A DNA stretch of 64,000 nt from Salinivibrio sp. ES.052 (GCF_900141775.1 NZ_FSRI01000003.1:372001-436000); one strand, 5' to 3'; shown: positions 52,122 through 62,018, counted from the stretch's first letter. The notes: generated by a model not told the origin, from the letters alone. Translations and numbers: made by a program.

Positions 52122-52585
52122 CCCAGTCTTCTAGCAGTAAGCCCATGATCACTGACATTTTTGTCGAAGGGGCGAAAAAAGGTTGGCAGATTGCGACGAC
52201 CTCGACTGTCCCCAATGTGGTCATGGCGTTTGTGATTATCAAGGCACTCCAAATTACCGGGTTATTGGGGTTGATGGGCGAGGTGTTCTCGCCAGTGATG
52301 GCGGTGTTTGGGTTGCCCGGAGAAGCGGCTGCCGTGCTCATGGGCGCCTGGATGTCAATGGGCGGCGCTGTCGGTGTGGTGATCACCTTATTTGATCAGG
52401 GCATTCTCACCGGGACCCACATCGCGATTCTCGTCCCCGCTATCTATTTAATGGGCTCACAAGTGCAATACATCGGCCGTGTCATGGGCCCGATTGGTAC
52501 AGAAGGCCGTTATATCCCCATTATGGTCGGCATTTCTATTCTTAATGCCTTTGGAGCCATGTGGGTGATGAATCTTTTACTTTAG
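52118..52585 (+). CDS. yjiG: YjiG-like membrane protein (nucleoside-recognition/Gate domain)
   Basis: A 155-residue inner-membrane protein with four or five hydrophobic segments. IFVEGAKKGWQIATTSTVPNVVMAFVIIKALQ and the VMGAWMSMGGAVGVV segment, then LVPAIYLMGSQVQYIGRV, are like E. coli YjiG (153 residues). It pairs with the YjiH-like protein, with which it is translationally coupled. The peptidase gene starts nine bp after the stop. Confidence 0.85.
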   Translation: MTQSSSSKPMITDIFVEGAKKGWQIATTSTVPNVVMAFVIIKALQITGLLGLMGEVFSPVMAVFGLPGEAAAVLMGAWMSMGGAVGVVITLFDQGILTGTHIAILVPAIYLMGSQVQYIGRVMGPIGTEGRYIPIMVGISILNAFGAMWVMNLLL

Positions 52586-52593
52586 GAGGCATG

Positions 52594-53730
52594 ATGACAT
52601 TTTCTTTGCAACGCTACCTAGATGAGTTAGCTCCCTTGGTCAATGTCGACTGTGGCACGTTTCAACGCGAAGGCATTGAGGTGATCGCGGCTCTGATGGC
52701 TGACAAGTATGAGCAAATGACAGGCTGGCATATCAAGCGGGTGGAGTGTGGTGAGGCAGGGATCGGATTGGAGATCCGCAACCAGCCAACTAATCGACAT
52801 ATTGATGTGCTGTTGATTGGTCATATGGACACGGTGTTCCCTAAAGGCACGGCGGCTGAGCGTCCCATGCATGTGGAAGAGGGCTTTGCTCACGGCCCTG
52901 GAGTGTCTGATATGAAATCAGGGTTGCTCAATATCGTCTATGCCTTGCGGGCGTTACCCATGGATGATCGTGATAAGTTGAGCATTTGTGTGTGTATGAA
53001 TCCAGATGAAGAAGTCGGATCCATCCATTCCAGCGCGTGGCTCGAAACGGTGGCACGCCAAGCGCGATATGTATTGGTTGCTGAAGCTGCCCGGGCCGAT
53101 GGGGGGTTAGTGAAAGCACGCAAAGGCATGGCGCGCTATAAAATTGCCATATCAGGTCGAGCGGCGCACGCGGGGAATGAGCCGGAAAAAGGGCGCAGTG
53201 CTGTGACCGAGCTGGCTCATTGGCTGGTAACGCTCGATAGTATGAAGGATATAGAAGCAGGAACGAGCATTAACGCTGGTGTCATTGAGGGTGGCACAGG
53301 AGCGAATATCGTTGCGGAAAGCGCGTCAGCCCTGATTGATGTCAGGTTCTGGGATAACAATGCTTATCATGCCATTGATCAAGCCATTCGTGGTCGCGCC
53401 TTACACCCCTATACGCCAGATGTCACCGTTAAATTGGCTCGCGAAGCCTACAAACCAGCGATGGTTCCCTCGATTGAAACGGAACACTTGATGAATTTGG
53501 TTGAAACGGCAGCTTTTGATGAAAAAGTGCCCATTCATTGGAAAGCGGTAGGGGGTGGCTCAGACGCTAACAATACTGCTGCATTAGGGATCCCAAGCTT
53601 GGATGGCTTTGGCCCCGTTGGTGCAAACTTTCATAGTGATGAGGAGTACTTGCAGCTTGATTCGATTGAACCTCGCATCCGTTTGCTAACACGTGTCTTC
53701 TCTTTATTAGCTAACCAAAAAACTGTTTAG
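52594..53730 (+). CDS. M20-family metallopeptidase (carboxypeptidase G2-like)
   Basis: A 378-residue cytoplasmic zinc peptidase. The metal ligands are in IGHMDTVF, the bridging aspartate in GPGVSDMKSG, the catalytic glutamate in NPDEEVGS, further ligands in EAARADGG and HSDEEY at the end. A dimerisation domain lies between (about 178-285). Substrates of the group include glutamyl or aspartyl conjugates and acetylated amino acids. It is the third gene of the yjiHG operon, in the position of the isoaspartyl dipeptidase iadA in E. coli. The ATG at 52594 is five bases after GGAGGC; a tandem ATG at 52591 is less well spaced. Confidence 0.88.
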   Translation: MTFSLQRYLDELAPLVNVDCGTFQREGIEVIAALMADKYEQMTGWHIKRVECGEAGIGLEIRNQPTNRHIDVLLIGHMDTVFPKGTAAERPMHVEEGFAHGPGVSDMKSGLLNIVYALRALPMDDRDKLSICVCMNPDEEVGSIHSSAWLETVARQARYVLVAEAARADGGLVKARKGMARYKIAISGRAAHAGNEPEKGRSAVTELAHWLVTLDSMKDIEAGTSINAGVIEGGTGANIVAESASALIDVRFWDNNAYHAIDQAIRGRALHPYTPDVTVKLAREAYKPAMVPSIETEHLMNLVETAAFDEKVPIHWKAVGGGSDANNTAALGIPSLDGFGPVGANFHSDEEYLQLDSIEPRIRLLTRVFSLLANQKTV

Positions 53731-53743
53731 TTGTCTCTATTTT

Positions 53744-53766
53744 GCGGCTACTCATGGGGTAGCCGC
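53744..53766. terminator. Hairpin between convergent genes
   Basis: GCGGCTAC (53744-53751) pairs with GTAGCCGC (53759-53766), loop of seven. It lies between the stop codons of the peptidase and the diguanylate cyclase, but has no T tract, so it is a weak call. Confidence 0.45.
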
Positions 53767-53771
53767 CACCT

Positions 53772-55199
53772 CTACTTGATGATATTCAGCACAGCGCTGT
53801 TCTTGCCTTGATTTTTTGCCTCGTACATCGCTTTGTCAGCATCAACGATCTCACTGTGGGGCATGCCGTTGGGGTAATAAGCCACGCCCAGACTGATGGT
53901 GACTGGCCTGGATGAGTGATCGAAAAGTGCTAAACTTTGCCGTGCAATCTCATCACACAAAAGTGTTGCCTGTGCTAGGGCACGATCAGCGGTTGAAAAG
54001 TACTGAAGCACCGCAAACTCCTCTCCGCCGATACGCGCGATGACGGCATCATTTGGTAGCAGATTTTTAGCTGTCTGGGCCACAAAACAGATCACTTCGT
54101 CACCATGTGCATGGCCAAACCCGTCGTTAAAGGCTTTAAAGTCATCAATGTCAAAGACCATCAGCGAAGTGCCACGCTTACCTTTTTCCATGCCATAAAG
54201 ATATTGATAAAAGTACCGACGATTATTGAGCTGGGTTAGTGAATCTGTGATTGCTTGCTCTTGAAGTAAATCGTTAGCGGCTTGTAACGCCCGAGTTTTC
54301 TGTTTAACCGTTCTTTTGAGCAAGAAAATATAGCTCATTGCGATCAGGATACCGATCGCGACTAAAGACGGAAATAAGTATGTGGGGTAGACGGTCTCTA
54401 CATCGTAATAAACCCATCGGTTTAACAATTGGCGCTTTGTATCGTCGTCAAGCCAGGTGAATTTATTGTCTATTTGATTGATTAAGGAAGATTTTCCTTT
54501 CGCAAACCCGGCATACAGCATTTCTGTATACAGGTGTCTGACGGGGATAAATAGATTTTGGTTAGTCGTGGTGTAAAGGTGATAATTAGCCACTTGCAGA
54601 TCGGCGACAAATGCTTGAATGTCGCCAATTAACGCCGCATTGAGCATTGCTTGGTTATTAGGAAATCGCCGTAAGGTCACCGAGGGAAAAGACGCTTCCA
54701 TAAACTCTTGTTCATAACCACCTTGTACAACGCCAATCTCATGATCGGTATCACCAGAAAGGACAAAATCGGCCGATGTCCCCATCATGGATTGACTAAA
54801 AAACACTTGTGTATCGATCGCGAAAAGCGGGGTACCGAAATCCATAAACTCACGTCGTTCAGGTGATTGAAGTAGACCTGCATGGACATCGGCTTGGCCT
54901 GTGCGTACTAAATCAATCGAGCGTTGCCAGTCGGTTAATAGAAATTCTATTTGATAACCGTTGCGCTCTCCAAATTCCTGCCAAAAATCAACCAATATCC
55001 CCTTGGGGCGTTGATTTTTATCAAGATAGGAAAATGGACGCCAAGCATGGGAGTTAGCCACTTTTAAGACGGGTTTCTGGCGTTCTTCTTCAGCACCGTG
55101 AGTGGGTGACGCGTCAGAGCTGATGAATAACAGCAGGCCCACACTGAGAGTGATAAAAATTTGGCGGGTCCAAACAAACAACGCCCCCGAATGCCGCAT
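53772..55199 (-). CDS. Periplasmic-binding-type sensor diguanylate cyclase
   Basis: A 475-residue membrane protein. A signal sequence (about 10-30) leads into a bacterial solute-binding family 3 domain in the periplasm (about 45-265: KVANSHAWRPFSYLDKNQRPKGILVDFW, MDFGTPLFAIDTQVFF). A membrane segment (about 275-295) and a GGDEF domain (about 315-475) follow; the active site RIGGEEFAVL is intact, with DIDDFKAFND before it. No RxxD inhibitory site is visible at the usual place before GGEEF. It makes c-di-GMP, probably in answer to an amino-acid-like ligand. I chose the ATG at 55199, which follows AGAGGG; an upstream ATG at 55238 adds 13 residues. Confidence 0.9.
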   Translation of the reverse strand: MRHSGALFVWTRQIFITLSVGLLLFISSDASPTHGAEEERQKPVLKVANSHAWRPFSYLDKNQRPKGILVDFWQEFGERNGYQIEFLLTDWQRSIDLVRTGQADVHAGLLQSPERREFMDFGTPLFAIDTQVFFSQSMMGTSADFVLSGDTDHEIGVVQGGYEQEFMEASFPSVTLRRFPNNQAMLNAALIGDIQAFVADLQVANYHLYTTTNQNLFIPVRHLYTEMLYAGFAKGKSSLINQIDNKFTWLDDDTKRQLLNRWVYYDVETVYPTYLFPSLVAIGILIAMSYIFLLKRTVKQKTRALQAANDLLQEQAITDSLTQLNNRRYFYQYLYGMEKGKRGTSLMVFDIDDFKAFNDGFGHAHGDEVICFVAQTAKNLLPNDAVIARIGGEEFAVLQYFSTADRALAQATLLCDEIARQSLALFDHSSRPVTISLGVAYYPNGMPHSEIVDADKAMYEAKNQGKNSAVLNIIK

Positions 55200-55396
55200 A
55201 AACAACCCTCTACATAGCAAGAGATTCCGAGAATACAAAAGGAAGCGCTCACGAGCTTCCCTTATCAGTATATGAATAAAACATCATCTCTTGGTAAAAC
55301 CTGTCGATGTTTTATACCCACAGCGCTGGCCTAGAGGGCAGATAGGCAAAAGTTAGCCTTTTTGATGGATTGACACCTGATTGATTTGGGCAACTG

Positions 55397-57322
55397 TCAC
55401 GCATCGATCTCTGTCTCCGTCATCACGGATTGTTTGACGGTTTGATAAGGGTAAGCGGCCAAGGTTGCAAATCCGGGGATGGATTTTGCTTTAATTTTAT
55501 TGTGTAGCGGTGAGGACAAACCGAGTAAAAAGCGAGTAATAGCGGCGGCTGAGGGCGTACTGTCGCAGGCAGCGATAAAATGACTGCACCATGTTGATAG
55601 TGATTGAGGGTCAATATGAGGCAGCGCAGGGCGAGGGGGCAGGTGTGCGATCTGCCCTTGGCAAACCGAACAATGGCCACATTGTTGTGGGGCGGCATGG
55701 TCACCAAAGTAGGTTGCAAGGCGCTGGCTAATACAGGTTGGCGATTCTAAAAGAGTGATCAGCTGATTGATTCGGACGAGTTCGCTTTTTTCTTTTTGTG
55801 CAAAGAGGTGGTAAAGCTGTTCGGCCTGCGTACTCATATCTATTCCGGAGGCGTTAACTCGAAACACTTGCGTTACTTGTTGGGTGGATAATGCTATCCA
55901 GCCTTGCTCATGAAAGTATTCCAGTGCGGTCAAAGCACGCTTTCTTTCCGCGCCAAAACGTTGCCATAATTGCTGGAAATCCATTTTGTACCACGTTTTC
56001 GCTTTCACCGCGCAGGCAAATAGCTGGGCCACAAATGCTTGTCGTTCGCCATGGAATTTATCGGTGATTGCTTGAGGCGATTCAATACATTGAAATTTCA
56101 CCTCTGCAAAATAGCTGTATTGGCTGGTGATGACTCCTGCCATTTCTAAATACACAAGCAACGTTTTAAGCGGTAATATCCGGATATTATAGGCGCGCGA
56201 GAGAGTATTAAGCATCACCTCCCACTGTTCGTCCGCTTGCTGTATGTCGCCAAGCAACGAGTGGATCGCTGCTTGGTCAGGGGTGTCGCCATAAATGAAA
56301 TTTTCTAGCACATTCAAGCTTGATTGATTAGCCAGTACGGTGCAGGTAGCGCGGAGGCCATCTCGTCCAGCTCGTCCAATTTCTTGGCTGTAGTTTTCAA
56401 TCGATTTAGGGAGATCAAAATGGATCACTCGACGGATATCGGCTTTATCGATGCCCATACCAAACGCAATGGTCGCGACAATACAGGGCGTTTGTCCAGA
56501 CATGAAAGCGTCTTGAATCGATACTCTCGTCTCATGATCCATTCCTGCATGGTAAGCGGTGGCACGTATGTGCTGGGTTTGTAACCACTGAGCAACCTCT
56601 TCAGCGGTTTGCTGCTGGGTGACATAAATAACCGTCGGCAAGTGCGTCTCGGGCTGCAATTGCTCAACCAGCGCTTGCCGTTTTTGCGCCTCTTCCACAG
56701 CGACCACATTCAGATGAAGGTTAGGACGATAAAACCCGGTTAATGTGGTATTACTTGCTGGGATCGCAAATTTATTCTGCATGTCTTCGACCACAGCCGG
56801 TGTCGCGGTGGCGGTGAGAAGCAACACTTGTGGAATATGTAATTGCTGCCGGTAAGCGGGGAGTTTGAGGTAGTCGGGACGAAAATTGTGCCCCCACTCA
56901 GAAATACAATGTGCTTCATCCACCACCAATAATGAGAGTGGGATGGGCGTAATAAATTGGCGAAAACGTTCGTTATTCAAACGCTCCACTGAAATCATTA
57001 ACACCTTAATGTGGCCGCGACGGACTTGATCCATCACCTGTTGGGTTTGCTCTGGTGTCTGCGTGGAGTCGATGGTGGCCGCGGCAATCCCTTTTTGGGT
57101 CATAAAGGCGATTTGGTCATGCATTAACGCCAGCAGGGGAGAAATCACCAAGGTTAAATGAGGTAATTGTGTCGCAGGTAATTGATAGCATAATGACTTG
57201 CCCGCACCGGTAGGGAAAATTGCACAGGCAGACTCACCTTGCATCACGCGTGATATCACCGGCTCTTGCCCAGCACGAAAGGATGAAAAGCCAAAATACT
57301 GTTCAAGTGTCTGCGTTAACAT
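55397..57322 (-). CDS. RecQ-family ATP-dependent DNA helicase
   Basis: A 641-residue helicase. The helicase core has Walker A FPTGAGKSLCYQLPA, the DEAH box VVDEAHCISEWGHNFRPDY, LLLTATATP, and the second RecA domain with ATIAFGMGIDKADIRRVIHFDLP and QEIGRAGRDG. A zinc-binding segment is present (CISQ with later CGHCSVC). The C-terminal region differs from canonical E. coli RecQ, with no clear HRDC domain, so this may be a second RecQ-like helicase of the organism. It unwinds DNA 3' to 5'. Start at 57322 (MLTQTLEQYFG) with a weak Shine-Dalgarno; a TTG at 57343 is in frame. Confidence 0.92.
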   Translation of the reverse strand: MLTQTLEQYFGFSSFRAGQEPVISRVMQGESACAIFPTGAGKSLCYQLPATQLPHLTLVISPLLALMHDQIAFMTQKGIAAATIDSTQTPEQTQQVMDQVRRGHIKVLMISVERLNNERFRQFITPIPLSLLVVDEAHCISEWGHNFRPDYLKLPAYRQQLHIPQVLLLTATATPAVVEDMQNKFAIPASNTTLTGFYRPNLHLNVVAVEEAQKRQALVEQLQPETHLPTVIYVTQQQTAEEVAQWLQTQHIRATAYHAGMDHETRVSIQDAFMSGQTPCIVATIAFGMGIDKADIRRVIHFDLPKSIENYSQEIGRAGRDGLRATCTVLANQSSLNVLENFIYGDTPDQAAIHSLLGDIQQADEQWEVMLNTLSRAYNIRILPLKTLLVYLEMAGVITSQYSYFAEVKFQCIESPQAITDKFHGERQAFVAQLFACAVKAKTWYKMDFQQLWQRFGAERKRALTALEYFHEQGWIALSTQQVTQVFRVNASGIDMSTQAEQLYHLFAQKEKSELVRINQLITLLESPTCISQRLATYFGDHAAPQQCGHCSVCQGQIAHLPPRPALPHIDPQSLSTWCSHFIAACDSTPSAAAITRFLLGLSSPLHNKIKAKSIPGFATLAAYPYQTVKQSVMTETEIDA

Positions 57323-57465
57323 ACCGTTTCTCTTCGCTATCAATGGATAAGTCGGTGACGATATAGGACATGCTGCCGACGCACAATCGATTGTCGTCTG
57401 ATTGCGAGCAATAGCATCCCTCTATACCAGCCTGATTGCGATTTTCTCAACCGATGCGGTAATTA

Positions 57466-58074
57466 TCACAGTGCTTTAATCAGTGCAGCGATGTCTTCCC
57501 ACTTTTGTTGGTCTATCAGTTTAGCGGGCACCATCCAGGTTCCCCCACAAGCAATTACAGAGGGTAGGGCGAGGTAATCTTCCACATTCTTGTCACTCAC
57601 ACCACCGGTCGGCATAAAACTGACGGGATATACGGCAGACAGGGCTTTTAGCATGGCAATGCCGCCCGAGGCTTCTGCAGGGAAGAACTTGAGTGTATCT
57701 AGGCCCAACTCCATCGCTTGCTCTACCAAGCTAGGGTTGTTAATGCCCGGAACGATGGCAATACCACGCTGTTGGCAGTGTTTGACGGTGGTGGGATTAA
57801 GGCCTGGACTGACGATAAAGTCAGCGCCCGCATCAATGGCCGCATCTACTTGCTCGGGGGTCAGTACCGTCCCCGCGCCAATCAACATGTCCGGGTAGGC
57901 GTCGCGCATCTGTTTAATGGCGCTTGCGGCTTCGTCCGTGCGAAACGTAATTTCCGCACACGGCAGGCCATTGTCGACCAGTGTTTTGGCCAGTGGTACG
58001 GCATCATTGGCGTTGTTTATTGCAATGACGGGTACGATACGAATGGCCTTTAGGCGTTGGTTTAGTTCAGTCAT
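57466..58074 (-). CDS. eda: KDPG/KHG aldolase
   Basis: A 202-residue class I aldolase. The Schiff-base lysine is K129 in DTLKFFPAEASGG, the catalytic glutamate E41 is in CAEITFRT and GAGTVLTPEQV and IVPGINNPSLVEQ are family motifs. It splits 2-keto-3-deoxy-6-phosphogluconate into pyruvate and glyceraldehyde 3-phosphate, the last step of the Entner-Doudoroff pathway. It follows gntP by nine bp and forms a leftward gluconate uptake/ED operon. The ATG at 58074 follows AAGGAA. Confidence 0.96.
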   Translation of the reverse strand: MTELNQRLKAIRIVPVIAINNANDAVPLAKTLVDNGLPCAEITFRTDEAASAIKQMRDAYPDMLIGAGTVLTPEQVDAAIDAGADFIVSPGLNPTTVKHCQQRGIAIVPGINNPSLVEQAMELGLDTLKFFPAEASGGIAMLKALSAVYPVSFMPTGGVSDKNVEDYLALPSVIACGGTWMVPAKLIDQQKWEDIAALIKAL

Positions 58075-58083
58075 GATAATTCC

Positions 58084-59463
58084 TTATAATAAAATGCTTA
58101 ATAGCGCTACGATAACAAACGCGATAGTCCCGAGCAGGGTTTCCATCACAGTCCACGTTTTTAGCGTGGTTTTTTCATCCATCTCTAATAGGCGAGAAAC
58201 GAGCCAAAAGCCGGAGTCATTAAAGTGAGACAGGACGGTGGCACCACCGGCAATAGATATGACGATAAAGCACAAATCAAGCGGTGATAAGCCGACAGTA
58301 TGTGACACCGTGGGAGCAATTAAGGCTGCGGTGGTGGTAAGTGCCACCGTGGCTGAGCCTTGAGCAACGCGTAAACAGGTTGCGATGACAAAGGCGGCTA
58401 AGATCACCGGCATGCCAGTGTCTGCCAATAGGGTGGCGAGAGCGTGACCAATGCCGCTGGCACGTAATACACCACCAAACATCCCACCGGCACCTGTAAC
58501 CAAAATGACGGCACAAATAGGGGCCAGAGAATCCGTGCAAAGCTTTTCCATTTTGCTTTTGCCTAGCTTCTGGCCAAAGACCATCAAACAAGTCAGTAAC
58601 GTGATCAGTAGCGCTACCGGTGTTTTACCTAGCATGCGCAAAAAACTGACCAAAGTACTATCGCCGTTTACGATGCCAGCGACACTCAGCGCGTTAAGGC
58701 CCGTATCGAGAAAAATTAACCCGACCGGTAGCAGCAGAATCAGTAACACAGTGGAAAAAGCAGGGCAGTCTTTTTTGTTATTAAACATGACCTCGGTATT
58801 TAGAAAGGCCTTTGCGAGTGGGATTTGGAATTTTTTACCGGCATAGACACCATATAGATAAGCACCTAAATACCAAGTAGGTAACGAGACCAGTAACCCC
58901 ACGACTAACAATAATCCCATATCTGCCCCTAATAGGTCGGAAGCGGCAACAGGACCAGGATGAGGTGGAACGAAGGTATGCATGACTGCGAATGCGCCAG
59001 CAACAGGTAGCGCGTATTTGATCGGAGAGCCGCCCAAGCGCTTTGCGACGCTGAACATGATTGGCATCATGACAATAAGGCCGGCATCAAAGAAGATAGG
59101 AAAGCCGAAAAGTAGGGAGGCAACCCCCAATGCAAAGGGGGCACGTGCCTCACCAAAGCGAGCAATGAGGGTATCAGCCAGTACATTTGCCCCACCGGTA
59201 ACTTCTAGTATTTTACCAATCATGGCCCCCAGCCCGACGAGCAAGGCGACAGACGCCAGTGTACCACCGAAGCCTTTCATCATCGTGGGGACGACAGCAT
59301 CAATGGGGATCCCTGTGGCAAGTGCTGTGCCTAAACTCACGAGGGTAAGTGAAGCAAACGCATGCACTTTTAATTTCATTATAAGCAGTAATAACAATGT
59401 GATAGCGCCGAGAGCAACAATCAATAATGTTGATGGCTCAGGATTGTGTGCGAGTATTTCCAT
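58084..59463 (-). CDS. gntP: Gluconate:proton symporter (GntP family)
   Basis: A 459-residue inner-membrane protein with about twelve hydrophobic segments. Family motifs are KGFGGTLASVALLVGLGAMIGKILEVTGG, LLFGFPIFFDAGLIVMMPI, HTFVPPHPGPVAASDLLGAD and the C-terminal VAQGSATVALTTTAAL and SHFNDSGFWLVSR. It imports gluconate. The ATG at 59463 follows AAGAGG. The gene is divergent from gntK with GntR and CRP sites between, so it belongs to the gluconate regulon. Confidence 0.94.
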   Translation of the reverse strand: MEILAHNPEPSTLLIVALGAITLLLLLIMKLKVHAFASLTLVSLGTALATGIPIDAVVPTMMKGFGGTLASVALLVGLGAMIGKILEVTGGANVLADTLIARFGEARAPFALGVASLLFGFPIFFDAGLIVMMPIMFSVAKRLGGSPIKYALPVAGAFAVMHTFVPPHPGPVAASDLLGADMGLLLVVGLLVSLPTWYLGAYLYGVYAGKKFQIPLAKAFLNTEVMFNNKKDCPAFSTVLLILLLPVGLIFLDTGLNALSVAGIVNGDSTLVSFLRMLGKTPVALLITLLTCLMVFGQKLGKSKMEKLCTDSLAPICAVILVTGAGGMFGGVLRASGIGHALATLLADTGMPVILAAFVIATCLRVAQGSATVALTTTAALIAPTVSHTVGLSPLDLCFIVISIAGGATVLSHFNDSGFWLVSRLLEMDEKTTLKTWTVMETLLGTIAFVIVALLSILL

Positions 59464-59489
59464 ATGTCACCTCTTACGACCAGGATGTT

Positions 59490-59505
59490 TGTGTCTAGCT
59501 TCACA
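59490..59505. promoter_or_regulatory. CRP site in the gntP-gntK divergent region
   Basis: TGTGT-CTAGCT-TCACA matches the TGTGA-N6-TCACA core at nine of ten positions. It suggests glucose control as in E. coli gnt genes. Confidence 0.75.
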
Positions 59506-59514
59506 AATCTTAAA

Positions 59515-59540
59515 GTTACCGGTAACATGTTACCGGTAAC
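59515..59540. promoter_or_regulatory. Two tandem GntR operators
   Basis: GTTACCGGTAAC occurs at 59515-59526 and again at 59529-59540, 14 bp apart. Each is a perfect palindrome and together with the shared AT they match the GntR box ATGTTACCGGTAACAT. They lie between gntP and gntK. No gntR gene is in the window. Confidence 0.88.
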
Positions 59541-59615
59541 CACACTAAGATAAAGACAATTATTCAATCCTCTATCAAAAATGAGATCTGGTTAAAATCT
59601 CGCTAAGGAGTCGGT

Positions 59616-60134
59616 ATGACAATTGGCAGTGTAATCGTGATGGGAGTGAGTGGCTCAGGGAAAAGTACGTTGGGCGCTATGTTAGCCAGCCATTTAGGCG
59701 CAAAGTTCATTGATGGTGATGATCTGCACCCTCGCTCAAATATAGAAAAAATGTCGAGAGGGGAGCCGCTTGATGACCAAGACCGAGCGCCTTGGCTTGA
59801 ACGGATCAGAGATGTCGCGTTCAGCTTAGAGAAAAAAAATGAATTCGGCATTATTGTGTGCTCAGCGCTTCGGCGCGCGTATAGAGATACACTACGTGAC
59901 GGCAACCAAAAGGTTACCTTCCTGTTTTTGGATGGTGAGTATGGGTTGATTTTATCTCGTCTAATCGCCCGTCAAGGCCATTTTATGAAAACAGCAATGC
60001 TCGACAGCCAATTTGCAACTTTAGAGCGGCCTAGCCATGATGAAGTCGATGTGATTTCAATCAGTATTGATACGGATATTGAGGCGTTAGTGCAACATGC
60101 GGCAAATGCACTGAATGGTAAGGAGGTTGCCTAA
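59616..60134 (+). CDS. gntK: Gluconokinase
   Basis: A 172-residue P-loop kinase. Walker A is GVSGSGKST (10-18), then FIDGDDLHPRSNIEKMSRGEPLDDQDRAPWL (about residues 31-62), IIVCSALRRAYRD and RQGHFMK. It phosphorylates gluconate to 6-phosphogluconate with ATP. The stop codon overlaps the ATG of edd by one base (TAATG). The GntR operators are upstream. The ATG at 59616 follows AAGGAG. Confidence 0.96.
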   Translation: MTIGSVIVMGVSGSGKSTLGAMLASHLGAKFIDGDDLHPRSNIEKMSRGEPLDDQDRAPWLERIRDVAFSLEKKNEFGIIVCSALRRAYRDTLRDGNQKVTFLFLDGEYGLILSRLIARQGHFMKTAMLDSQFATLERPSHDEVDVISISIDTDIEALVQHAANALNGKEVA

Positions 60135-61945
60135 TGATCCATCCTACTCTTACCGCCGTGACGGAATCACTGCGTACGCGTAGCCAGGCGACACGTGCCG
60201 CGTTTCTTCATCATACGCAAGCCCAGGCTGATGTGGGTAAGTCTCGTGCATCGTTATCCTGTGGCAATATGGCGCATGCGGTTGCGGCGTCCTGCCAGCA
60301 AGACAAACACCACTTGTTGGATATGACCACGGCTAACTTAGCCATTATCAGCGCATATAACGACATGCTCAGTGCTCACGCGCCATACGTTGATTATCCC
60401 ATGAAAATTAAAACTGCCTTAGCCCCTTTCGGCCACAGCGCCCAAGTCGCGGGATGTGTGCCTGCGATGTGTGATGGGGTGACACAAGGCCAGCCGGGGA
60501 TGGAAATGTCGCTTTTTTCGCGTGACTTAATTGCACAGGCTACAGCCGTTTCGCTCAGTCATAATGTTTATGACGGCACTTTGCTGCTGGGTGTGTGCGA
60601 TAAAATCGTCCCTGGGCAATTGATGGGCGCGCTGGCTTACGCACATTTGCCCACTTTATTCATTCCATCCGGTCCTATGGCAACGGGCACCAGTAATGAT
60701 CAAAAAGTGGCAGTACGTCAAGCCTATGCCGCAGGCAAAGTAGGAAAAGACGCATTATTGGAGATGGAGTGTCAAGCTTATCACAGCCCCGGCACCTGTA
60801 CCTTTTATGGCACAGCGAACACTAATCAACTCGTGCTTGAAGCCATGGGGCTGATGTTGCCAGGGGCGGCGTTTGTTCCGCCTGATTCGGCACTGCGCCA
60901 AGCCCTAACATGCCATGCTGCGACAACACTGACATCACACACCGCTGGGAGTGCAGGGTACCGGCCGCTTTCTGATGTGGTGACCGAAAAAAGCATCATT
61001 AATGGTGTGGTGGCGCTACTTGCCTCTGGTGGGAGTACAAATCATACGATACACCTTGTCGCGATGGCGCGTGCGGCAGGGGTGCTACTGACATGGCAAG
61101 ATATTGATGCACTGTCCCATGTGGTGCCCTTACTCGCGTGTGTTTATCCCAACGGGCCAGCTGATATTAATGCATTTGAAGCCGCAGGTGGCGTGCCGAC
61201 ATTATTGTGTCATTTACATGAAAGTGGTTTATTACACTCGGATACGACACCGGCGGTGGGACTGTTCAGTGACCAATTAACACGGCCAAGGCTTGAAGAC
61301 GGCGAATTGATATGGGAGCCTGCCCAGCCCTCGACGGATCCTGACGTGATTGCGGCACCAACCACACACTTTAGCTCGACCAGTGGGCTGCGTATGCTGA
61401 GCGGTAACCTTGGTAATGCGGTGATCAAAGTGTCAGCTGTCGATCCATCGCATCGCGTGATCTGTGCACCTGCACGGGTGTTTGATTGTCAACATGAGGT
61501 CGAGCGTGCGTATCAACGCGGCGAGTTGAATCAAGATGTGGTTGTAGTGGTGCGTTTTAATGGCCCAGCTGCCAATGGGATGCCAGAATTGCACAAGCTT
61601 ATGCCTATTCTGGGTAATGTACAAAAAATGGGGTATCAAATCGCGTTGGTGACCGATGGGCGTTTGTCGGGCGCGTCAGGCAAAGTGCCAGCTGCGTTGC
61701 ATGTGTGCCCTGAAGCCATGCATGGTGGCGCGCTAGCAACCATTCAAGATGGCGATTGTATCACCCTGGATGCCAACCATGGAACACTGAACTGCCATGC
61801 CGACTTAACGGTGCGCTCCGCGGTTGATACGCCGCCGCCAGCCCAAACATGGGGGCGAGATCTATTTGCAGCCGCCCGTCAGCAAGTCTCACGGGCAGAC
61901 GAAGGCGCGAGCTACTTATACGCGATATGCTCGACAAAAGAGTGA
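60134..61945 (+). CDS. edd: 6-Phosphogluconate dehydratase
   Basis: A 603-residue IlvD/Edd-family [4Fe-4S] dehydratase. The cluster cysteines lie in [16 protein letters not shown] and GVCDKIVPG, and in [23 protein letters not shown] and [18 protein letters not shown] are family signatures. It converts 6-phosphogluconate to KDPG for the eda product. It is translationally coupled to gntK. The cell therefore has the whole route from gluconate: GntP, GntK, Edd, Eda. AGGAGG precedes the ATG. Confidence 0.96.
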   Translation: MIHPTLTAVTESLRTRSQATRAAFLHHTQAQADVGKSRASLSCGNMAHAVAASCQQDKHHLLDMTTANLAIISAYNDMLSAHAPYVDYPMKIKTALAPFGHSAQVAGCVPAMCDGVTQGQPGMEMSLFSRDLIAQATAVSLSHNVYDGTLLLGVCDKIVPGQLMGALAYAHLPTLFIPSGPMATGTSNDQKVAVRQAYAAGKVGKDALLEMECQAYHSPGTCTFYGTANTNQLVLEAMGLMLPGAAFVPPDSALRQALTCHAATTLTSHTAGSAGYRPLSDVVTEKSIINGVVALLASGGSTNHTIHLVAMARAAGVLLTWQDIDALSHVVPLLACVYPNGPADINAFEAAGGVPTLLCHLHESGLLHSDTTPAVGLFSDQLTRPRLEDGELIWEPAQPSTDPDVIAAPTTHFSSTSGLRMLSGNLGNAVIKVSAVDPSHRVICAPARVFDCQHEVERAYQRGELNQDVVVVVRFNGPAANGMPELHKLMPILGNVQKMGYQIALVTDGRLSGASGKVPAALHVCPEAMHGGALATIQDGDCITLDANHGTLNCHADLTVRSAVDTPPPAQTWGRDLFAAARQQVSRADEGASYLYAICSTKE

Positions 61946-62018
61946 ACGCCGATGGCGAAAGAACAGCGTGGTGGTGCGCCATTTATTGCTGGATGGACAT
62001 GGCGTTTTATTTCGAGTG

